A DNA stretch of 64,000 nucleotides. Source: Pristionchus mayeri. Its lineage: Eukaryota > Nematoda > Chromadorea > Rhabditida > Neodiplogasteridae. The position numbers and the translations under genes were made by a program. This document shows positions 38,956-48,600 of the stretch, in pieces; position 1 is the first letter of the stretch, and each line of letters starts with the position of its first letter. The notes under the pieces were generated by a model. The model had not been told where the DNA came from, made no database searches, and saw only the letters and a program-made list of their open reading frames with translations. The stretch is taken from NCBI GenBank assembly GCA_036245805.1, contig BTRK01000006.1, positions 21,360,365 to 21,424,364 on the forward strand. The letters are read 5' to 3'.

Positions 38956-39085
38956 CCGGTGCACCAGAGCTCTGGTCCAAAGTCCAATAGAGTTCAAAAA
39001 TTGATCGAGTTGTTTATTTCAATTATTAATTAATTAAAATGAATTGTTTTTTCAATAATATTTTTTCCCATTATTTTGTTCAGGA

Positions 39086-42000
39086 ATGGAAGAATTTGAA
39101 ATTGCGCTTGATGGCTCGTTTTCTAACATGGCAGATCTAGGAGAATACTTGAAGTATGATTTGATTGATCGAGAATCATCTAATCCCCTGTTAAGTGGCG
39201 TATCCTATGACAGTTTCAACGGTGACGATGGGACGGTCGGGTGGAATAATCCGCACGCGGCTATGGAGGAGCGAGAAGGAATGGAGGGGGGGAGAACTCG
39301 GAATGAGATCGAAGAAGGAAGAGGAGAGGAAGGAAGGAATGCTGGTAAAGAGAGAGAGGCGAGCGGAGAAGGAGGGAGTAATGGAGACGAAACAGAGATG
39401 AATGGAGAGGGATACAGGCATGTGATTGTTTCTATGATACTTACAAGGCATAGCTTCGCTACTGCGATTCATTTACTCAGCACATTGAGCCCAAGGGCGC
39501 GTATCTAACCCATTCTAGCTACTCTGCATATCTAGACAGTAAACGAGAGATATTGACAACGTAATGAATTCCAGCATTTTGGAGGATTCGCAGGGGTCTG
39601 TCTTCTACGACCTATCGAATTCGAAGTTGGAGACAATTCAACTATTCGCAATCAAGTAAGCTGCCTGATCTCGTGTTCTGGTTGCAACAGTCGAAGAGTC
39701 CTTCTCTTCATTTCCGTCACTCTCCCACCTGTTGGACAGACGAGACAGTGCGGGGAATAGAGAGAAGGGCTGTCGTCGACTCCTGTGAATGGACCACTAA
39801 AAGGAAGCCTACAATCTAAACGATAAATGGGAAATGAATTCAGAGATCCAGTTGTGAATATGATCTCGCATAAGCCCCGACATCCTCCGTTAACTCGCGC
39901 AGCAGGGAAATTCGTCTATCTCGTCAATGTGTCTAACTCAAAGGAGATTCTCGATTTGAAAAGAGATTGGTCGGGTGACTGGTCGAGCAGAGGTAAGTTC
40001 ATTATTTCTGTCGCTAGAATTCCTTATTCACTATTCAGGGGCTAAAGCCAAAGGGATTCCGGCGTGTCCCGACAGAACGGAATACGTGCGGTTCCGGGAG
40101 GAGGGAGATAAATTAGTTCGAGATGAGAAGGAGGGAAAAGTGAGGATGAGAGTGATACGAAACACTAAACCCTGCCTGATGAGACTGAAGAGGAGGGTAA
40201 TTATGCTCATCATTATTTCTTGAAAAGGGGGGATGATAATGTACCGAGTGGATGAGACAGCGCAGCCAGTTTCATTCGCAGTGGTTGAATATGTGTATGC
40301 TGAAGAAGATCTCCTTGAGCTATCAGATAAGCAGGTGACCTATTATACAATCGTCAAATGATATCTACTTTGAAATGTATTTCAGGCAGTTTCTCAGAGT
40401 GATCAACTGGATATCAAGAAGCGGCTTCTAAGTGGTGATAAGGCGAAAAGCATCTCAGCTGATTTCGAAAACGTGTCAACTCAACAGGTAATTCGTGATT
40501 TTGCAGGATTTCAGTTGTTACTGATGCCAGATTCACAATATTGCCAAGAATGTTGACGGGCGAGTTCGAATGAATCTTGGTCCACGAAAGAAAACTGACT
40601 TTGATGGGTTGAAAGTGCTGCTCGGGAGGGATAATTTTCTGCGGAGAGTCATAGAAAGTGGAGATAGGAAAGTGCTCATTTGCTGGGATGAACGGCAGTT
40701 AAGAGTAAGGTTACTACGGCTGAGGCTATTTGATAGGAGTGACAACTTCAGGCTTTCGCATCATCACTTCCTACAATCGCTCAGATAGAAGCGCACGAGA
40801 ATTGGACAGAGAGAATATTCAGATTGAAGTGCGACAAGAGAGGAGAAGAAATCAGTGAGTGAATCACAGAGAAATTGAGAGTATCTAACAATGAGGGAAT
40901 GGCTTGTGACACAATAAGGGTAAGTTAGAGGATAGAAGCATGAGGGGAGGATACTAAACAACATTTGAAAACGCGAAACGATTTGTGAATCTCAAGAAAT
41001 GAAAAGTGAGAGATGGGAAGTGGTGGCTCAGATGAATAGAGAGAATAGGGGAGACACTCTGATCTACCTTCTCCCTTAATCTCTCACTCCCTCTCTTCTT
41101 CTCCCTCGCCTTCCTCACCCTTGTGAGGAGAGAGAGTGAGATTGAACTAAGGATTGAGATGGGATGAGACTATCAGAGGGATAGACCGAGTAGTGAGTGA
41201 TCAGTGAGAGAATTAAAACATTGAAGACTATAATAGTATATTGAATACTTGTCAGGGAGTGTCACATCTAGTCGAGGATGCCTATCGGGGATGTGCCATA
41301 TTGACATAACATTCAACAGAGGCAATCACTACCTCGGAAAGCTTTCATACTTCCATCCCAAATTCGCGTAAGTCTATTATAGAAATCTCGGTAATCAACG
41401 AGCGTGTACCAGGACGAAGAAGGGAGGTCTGCCCCCACTCCTTCCTGCAGCCTTCTTTTTTGCCAAATCTCACACTAAAGAGGATCTCGCCGATTTTGCC
41501 CATGTGGTTTCAGAGGTAAGAAGAAGAGTATTTTCATTAAATACTCACCCAACACCTGGTAAATCATTTGATAAGGGCATCATGAGTCTCGGTTCATCTT
41601 TTCGTGATCGTAGAGTCAGATCGATTGTTCGAGATGGAGAGAAGGGACTCGATGCACTCCTAAAGGTCTCACTAATTTTACTGTGTTCAAAGCGAATGTG
41701 TACATCTTACAATTAGGGAAGCGTATTCTGTGATGCTGTCGTAACCAGATGCGAAACTCACATAAGGAAGAATATCACTGATAGATTCGGAGAGTCAGGA
41801 CATGCATTGGCTACTGTAAGAGAAAATGAGAACGGAATATGAATCTCATTGCTGCTCTCTCAGTTCCTTCTCGGAAACGTAAAATGTGATGGAGTTCGGA
41901 CGACGGGATTGGTGGACTGCGCGTCTCTCGGTGCAGCGAGGAGAGCATTTCAATCGAGAAGGAATCAAATAGGAGAAGAGAAGAGTGAATGGTGAGTGCT

Positions 42001-44605
42001 TTCTATTCAATATCGTGCATCCCTCTTGATGGCGAAGAATGCAAAATTGAAATAATGAGTCCTGGTAAACGAGATATTGCATGATAGTTTACATTTGAAG
42101 GATGGATGAACGATTAGATGATCTCTTCGCCTCGAACGGTCTTACATCTAGAGTGAAAGGTTTGATGAATTATAAGTGAATATGTGCATTATTGTTGATT
42201 AACAGGGGGGTTCGGATTTCTCCCGATCTCAAATAATATCCTCGAATGCACGAATAGCTGGGACTTGGGTAGACAAGCTGCCAATTTCAATGTGAATGAC
42301 TGCATAGATGCTCTCTTCAAATTAGTCAATGGTATTGAGCTTTCCTTAACTATTCGAGTACAATCCTTCCAGTTGGCATCAGTCACATGCTGCAAGCGCC
42401 CTTTGGAGGAGGAGATTTGATATTGAGAGGACGACCTTTGATCAGAAAATGCGACTGGGACGCATGGTCCCACAGTGCGAAAAATTCGTTTCTGAAGCCT
42501 CTCGGACTGTCCATTTCACATGGGCACCTTGCAGCCAGAGATCTTCCTGATGTTCTCCTACGAGGTACGAGCCTTTTAGGGTAAAACTATGTAATACTTT
42601 CTGGTTGCAGGACGTACTCAGCCCGAGATTGAAAGGATATTGAGTGAATCATCAAATTATGTCGTGTCTCCCTCCCCACTTTCTAACGGATATTCAGTTC
42701 TTCACAAAGAAACAGATCAATGGTCAGCTGAATATTAGCATTCGCTTCTTCTTCTGATGCAAATCAGAATCAACATGCGTTTAGTGTGATCGTTCGAACG
42801 TCCGAAGAGGAAGGTTTGATCTGCCGTGATTCAAGATGTCATCGATTGGGAAGCCATCCCATCTGTGTTCACTTGTTCGTCAATTTCCCTGTAGACATTG
42901 CTATTCAAATCTGTTCAGGATGGCCGTTTTCATTTCCGTAGAGAATGGAGATGACGAAGCGATTCGACATGCTGCCATACTCACTTCAAAAGGAGCAAAT
43001 TTCCTCGCCAAGGTCAGTAGAGTGTCCAAAGTTCAATGGAGAGGACACAATTCAGTCACTTGAGTATAAACGAGGAGGACAGAAAGTGTCGTACAAAAGA
43101 TGGGGAGATACCAGATCTGCTTCCAACTACACGAGAGCAGTCGCAATCAACTCCGAAGCAGATTTCCTCACGGATTCTTCCCCCCTTCAGGCATTCACAT
43201 TTTTGCAACCTATTGCTACTTTCATATAAAATAGGAATGGAAGATGTAAGTAGGGGCTAAAGACTCATAGATGCCTAGAGATGTCGCCTTCAAAACTCCT
43301 CCTCTTTACTATTTTGAAATCACTTATGCTTTAGAAGGGTGCAATTGAGAAGAATCGGAAAAAAGTAAAAGGAGAGGGGAGAATCATCGAATTGGATGAA
43401 GATGAGTACGATGAGGAAGAAACAATGGAGATGATGCCGGAATTGGAGTGGAATGGGATCGAAGAGATTGTGGTGGAAGAAGACAGTAGAGTTGAAGAGA
43501 ATGAAGGCACTGTTGAAGTTGAAGAGGTCAGACTTGTTCCTAGTAGGAGTAATTTATTGCGTTTCTTGGTGTGTGATTCAAATTTCTCTGTTTTGAGAGT
43601 AACGATAACCCCTTCGAAGATGAAGTAGAGGTATCATGGAATGAAAAGGAGAACACGGGAGAAATATCGGCGTTGTCGAATGTGAGTTTATTTCGGAGAA
43701 GAAGTACACGCACTCACATTGAATTCTATTCAGGAGAGTGAGCTACAATATTCCCCGAAGAGAGTAGATCCAGTGGAAGAGGTAGTGGGTGGATGTATAA
43801 TAGTGATAGTTTTCAATTTAGTTGATAGAAAAAGGGAAGAAGTATAATAAGCGAAGAGTGGTTGAAGAATCGAAGGCAGATGAGATGAATGTGAGTCTTT
43901 AAAATATAGAAACAATCTCAATGTGAAACCTTCTAATCTCAGAAAGCTCGACATGCGAGATTGATTTGTGGTGAGGATGAATCTGAGATCAAACAGCCCT
44001 CGTTGAAGGTTTCATAGTGTAGCAGTAGAGTGTCCTAATAATTGTAATTTCAGAAGTCGAAAGGAATAAAAAAGAGTAGAGGAGTGATAAAAGTGGATGC
44101 ACAGGTAGGGATGAAATCCCCATTGGAGTGAATAAAAGGATGGATAGATAAATACAGCTCAACCTATCATATAATTGCATTTAGCTATTCGAATTGAATG
44201 ACTTTATCTCTCCTGCGAGAACCAGGTCGAGTACTCAATCTCATCACAATGGCTATCCATTCGTCATTGGTCACATTAGTGGTCAGTGATCTAGTTTCAG
44301 TATTAGCTACTCTCTTACTTCAGAGAAGCTTCCGTCAAATGTATCAGTTGTGAGTCGAAGAACATGCTCAAGTTGCATGGGAACTCTTCCTCTTGACTCT
44401 CGCTCTCCTGCTTCTCTCGTGATATTTCACAGGGAAAAGCTCTACTATAAGAATGGAGACAATCAAGTTATTAGCAGAGAAGCTATTGCGTAAGTAGTTT
44501 TTACGAAGGGTAGAGATTCTAAGCTCACCTCTTTCAGATTGATTCATTCTTCTCGCAAGTGTCTTAGAGGTCGTTATCCTTATTCGACTCTCAGTTTTTG
44601 TTGAG
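39086..44605 (+). CDS. MULE transposase with DDE domain and SWIM-like zinc finger
   Basis: This is a multi-exon gene with introns mostly of 45-100 bp. It probably starts at MEEFEIALDGSFSNMADLGE (39086). Recognisable parts in order are: a charged N-terminal region; an exon with KTDFDGLKVLLGRDNFLRRV (to 40704); CHIDITFNRGNHY (41257-41368), first catalytic Asp near 41303; LPAAFFFAKSHTKEDLADF (41413-41515), matching the MULE strand after the first Asp; IVRDGEKGLDALLK (to 41665), second Asp near 41631; TRCETHIRKNI (41716-41817), the C..H..N signature; NNILECTNSWDLGRQAANF (42207-42330), the catalytic Glu near 42244; and CRDSRC ... ICVHL (42790-42880), a SWIM-like finger. Acidic and Lys-rich exons follow to a stop near 44605. 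Not every exon border was resolved, so total length is uncertain. Confidence 0.75.
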
Positions 44606-45307
44606 GGAAATGATTATAGATGATTGTTCAATGCAAATATATGACATCCCACTATATTTTCTTGTTTATAATGGGTCTGAAAGAGTACTTAGTGTCCAAT
44701 ATATATCTTGGTGGCATAATTCTCCAGAGTAAATGAATGATACTCCCTTGTTTTTCATCCTCCCTTACCTTACGAACCTCTTTGCAATTCAGGTTTCCGT
44801 CTGTAGAAGAGTGCTGGAGACAAGGGGTTAATTCATCTGGCTCATGAACACGGCTATTAACTAGAACTAACTAGAACGCAATGACCCTCTTACAACTAGG
44901 GCCATTTTTATGCCAATACAAGTCATTTTCTTTTTATGTGGATTAGTAATCGCGATTTCTTGAGTTATGGTCACGTCTTCAATTTTAAAATATATTTGCT
45001 CCAAAGCAGTTAATAAAATGAATTAAATTACAATTTATCATAATATTTAATCAAAAAATATACGATCAGTCGCCGATTATGAAGAAATGCATCCATTATA
45101 AAGAATATAATTTAGAGGGATGAAATGTATTTGCAATGAATACTCATTTAATCACTTCCACCAAAAAATATATCAATTAAAAATAAATAAAAAAAGAAAA
45201 TCTGCGAGATTCGACAAACTAGAAACGCGCGGCAACAGCGGTAAAATGCGCGGCTTCGCGTGATGCAAATATGCGGCCCCGCCCCCGTCCTCGTTTTAGT
45301 TTCTAGT

Positions 45308-45396
45308 TGCACAGTGCACGAACTCCTGGTGCACGGTGTACGGAATGGTGTACGGTGCACGGTGCACGGGTGTACCGGTGCACCTTACTATTTGCC
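45308..45396 (-). repeat. MULE right terminal inverted repeat
   Basis: 89 bp, the inverted match of 38860-38955, ending CTTACTATTTGCC. It has three GTGCACC-type units where the left has four. The exact 9-bp target duplication GGGGCCGTG (45397-45405) follows. Confidence 0.85.
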
Positions 45397-45632
45397 GGGG
45401 CCGTGCCGCGCGGCGGCACGCATGTCACACCGTGAAAATTTGAAGTTCCGCGCTGCAAAATGTTTACGGTATTTGAATATTGTATTGATTTCGATTTTCC
45501 CGCCATTTTTGTACGCTTCTCTTCTAATCTTCTCGTATTTGAATTGTCTAGTTTTTTCTTACGTATTTGTTTGTCTGTGATATTGCGTGATTTGGCCAAC
45601 CTTGTTGGGCACAATTAGTGCCGTAATTTCAG

Positions 45633-48600
45633 GGCGACATGGTGTTGAGGGCGGCCGAGTTCGCCAACTTCATCCTGTCAGTTATTTAACTCTTCCATGC
45701 GTGATCCTAGCCATGATGATTCCGCGTTACAGCTGCATCTGCCTCATCGGTGCCGTCTGTGCGGGTGTCTTCCTGCCGCTCTACGGCGCCCCTCTCGCGT
45801 ACAAGATAACGATAATCTTGTAAGTATTTTGCGTATATGCTCGCCTTATCCCTTCTTTATACTCTTTCGTCACGATATTTGATGACGCGTCCTCACTTTT
45901 TCGATCATTTCAAAAGGCGCTGCGAGCAGGGGAGTGTTTATTTAATTATATTATTTCGCTGATTAATAAAATATATGGTAATCTATTTGCTAATTCTTTT
46001 GCCTTTCACGGATGGTGTCATCCCTATCCAATCACGGCCAAACCGTCGAAGAGTATGAATCTTGAGAAGATGCGATGAAGAATACGGCTCAAACACTGCT
46101 CAACTACGGCTCGATTAGTTTATACGGCTCGTTAATTTTATCCTCAAATAAATATTTTAATATTATTACGCAGTGTTTATTGCAAATAAAGAGTATATTT
46201 CTTTGACATTTTTTTCTATTTTTTTCTTCATTTTTTTGAAACTTAGAAACGAGACAAGTAGTTAACTGGAAACCGGGAGTTTAGAAGTAACGGTGCGCTG
46301 AGATCGTGGGAAAGATTGCTTGGATATGTTCCCGGCATTTAGCTATCACGTTCTTAAGAACTTAGAAACGTCAGTAGTAAATATCTTCGGAAAGATTGCT
46401 TGGATATGTTCCAGGCATTTAGCTATCACTTTCTTAGAAACTTAGAACCAGTCAAGTAGTTAACTGGAAACCGGGAATTTAGATGTAACGGTGCGCTGAG
46501 ATCGTGGGAAAGATTGCTTGGATATGTTCCCGGCATTTAGCTATCACGTTCTTAAGAACTTAGAAACGTCAGTAGTAAACATCTTCGGAAAGATTGCTTG
46601 GATATGTTCCCGGCATTTAGCTATCACGTTCTTAAGAACTTAGAACCTGTCAAGTAGTTAACTGGAAACCGGGAGTTTAGGTGTAACGGTGCGCTGAGAT
46701 CGTGGGAAAGATTGCTTGGATATGTTCCCGGCATTTAGCTATCACGTTCTTAAGAACTTAGAAACGTCAGTAGTAAACATCTTCGGAAAGATTGCTTGGA
46801 TATGTTCCCGGCATTTAGCTATCGCGTTCTTAAGAACTTAGAACCTGTCAAGTAGTTAACTGGAAACCGGGAGTTTAGATGTAACGGTGCGCTGAGATCG
46901 TCCGAAAGAATGAATGGATATGTTCCAGGCATTTAGCTATCACGTTCTTAAGAACTTAGAACCTGTCAAGTAGTTAACTGGAAACCGGGAATTTAGATGT
47001 AACGGTGCGCTGAGATCGTGGGAAAGATTGCTTGGATATGTTCCCGGCATTTAGCTATCACGTTCTTAAGAACTTAGAAACGTCAGTAGTAAACATCTTC
47101 GGAAAGATTGCTTGGATATGTTCCCGGCATTTAGCTATCGCGTTCTTAAGAACTTAGAACCTGTCAAGTAGTTAACTGGAAACCGGGAGTTTAGATGTAA
47201 CGGTGCGCTGAGATCGTCCGAAAGAATGAATGGATATGTTCCAGGCATTTAGCTATCACGTTCTTAAGAACTTAGAAACGTCAGTAGTAAACATCTTCGG
47301 AAAGATTGCTTGGATATGTTCCCGGCATTTAGCTATCACGTTCTTAAGAACTTAGAACGAGTCAAGTAGTTAACTGGAAACCGGGAGTTTAGGTGTAACG
47401 GTGCGCTGAGATCGTGGGAAAGATTGCTTGGATATGTTCCCGGCATTTAGCTATCACGTTCTTAAGAACTTAGAAACGTCAGTAGTAAACATCTTCGGAA
47501 AGATTGCTTGGATATGTTCCCGGCATTTAGCTATCGCGTTCTTAAGAACTTAGAACCTGTCAAGTAGTTAACTGGAAACCGGGAGTTTAGATGTAACGGT
47601 GCGCTGAGATCGTGGGAAAGATTGCTTGGATATGTTCCCGGCATTTAGCTATCACGTTCTTAAGAACTTAGAAACGTCAGTAGTAAACATCTTCGGAAAG
47701 ATTGCTTGGATATGTTCCCGGCATTTAGCTATCGCGTTCTTAAGAACTTAGAACCTGTCAAGTAGTTAACTGGAAACCGGGAATTTAGATGTAACGGTGC
47801 GCTGAGATCGTGGGAAAGATTGCTTGGATATGTTCCCGGCATTTAGCTATCACGTTCTTAAGAACTTAGAAACGTCAGTAGTAAACATCTTCGGAAAGAT
47901 TGCTTGGATATGTTCCCGGCATTTAGCTATCGCGTTCTTAAGAACTTAGAACCTGTCAAGTAGTTAACTGGAAACCGGGAGTTTAGATGTAACGGTGCGC
48001 TGAGATCGTCCGAAAGAATGAATGGATATGTTCCAGGCATTTAGCTATCACGTTCTTAAGAACTTAGAAACGTCAGTAGTAAACATCTTCGGAAAGATTG
48101 CTTGGATATGTTCCCGGCATTTAGCTATCACGTTCTTAAGAACTTAGAACGAGTCAAGTAGTTAACTGGAAACCGGGAGTTTAGGTGTAACGGTGCGCTG
48201 AGATCGTGGGAAAGATTGCTTGGATATGTTCCCGGCATTTAGCTATCACGTTCTTAAGAACTTAGAAACGTCAGTAGTAAACATCTTCGGAAAGATTGCT
48301 TGGATATGTTCCCGGCATTTAGCTATCGCGTTCTTAAGAACTTAGAACCTGTCAAGTAGTTAACTGGAAACCGGGAGTTTAGATGTAACGGTGCGCTGAG
48401 ATCGTCCGAAAGAATGAATGGATATGTTCCAGGCATTTAGCTATCACGTTCTTAAGAACTTAGAAACGTCAGTAGTAAACATCTTCGTAAAGATTGCTTG
48501 GATATGTTTCCGCCATTTGGCTATCACTTTCTTAGAAACTTAGAACGAATTAAGTAGTAATCTTCATGAAAAATGCTTGGGTTTCGCAATTTTGCCACCT

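Larger units (their letters stand above)
38860..45396 (+). mobile_element. Complete Mutator-like (MULE) DNA transposon, 6.5 kb
   Basis: Terminal inverted repeats at 38860-38955 and 45308-45396 begin GGCAAATAGTAAGGTGCACC and are built largely from tandem GTGCACC units; the left has one more unit than the right. A perfect 9-bp target duplication flanks the pair. Between them lies a plus-strand, multi-exon transposase gene with the MULE catalytic residues and a SWIM-like motif. The 3' interior is AT-rich. MULEs move by cut and paste via a DDE transposase acting on the terminal repeats in the nucleus. The intact ends, exact target duplication and open catalytic exons suggest a young, possibly autonomous copy; activity is inferred. 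Confidence 0.85.
38237..45434. mobile_element. Foldback-type element interrupted by the MULE
   Basis: The outer ends are CACGGTGTGACA (38237-38248) and the exact complement TGTCACACCGTG (45423-45434). Without the MULE and one copy of its target duplication this element would be about 0.65 kb. It has internal inverted arms: the 38553-38595 block containing CCCCGGAGCATCGACATAAG is mirrored at 38818-38859. A weak 5-bp AAAAT flanks both ends. It encodes only a 99-codon open frame (38448-38747) of unknown meaning. The right end lies beyond the MULE, which shows the MULE inserted later. Confidence 0.7.

Noticed and set aside
38803..39004. Open frames rich in Cys, Thr, His and Arg
   Set aside because: They are translations of the GTGCACC units in the MULE terminal repeat.
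46240..48560. Regular repeats resembling a CRISPR array
   Set aside because: There are no unique spacers; the whole unit repeats, so it is a eukaryotic satellite.
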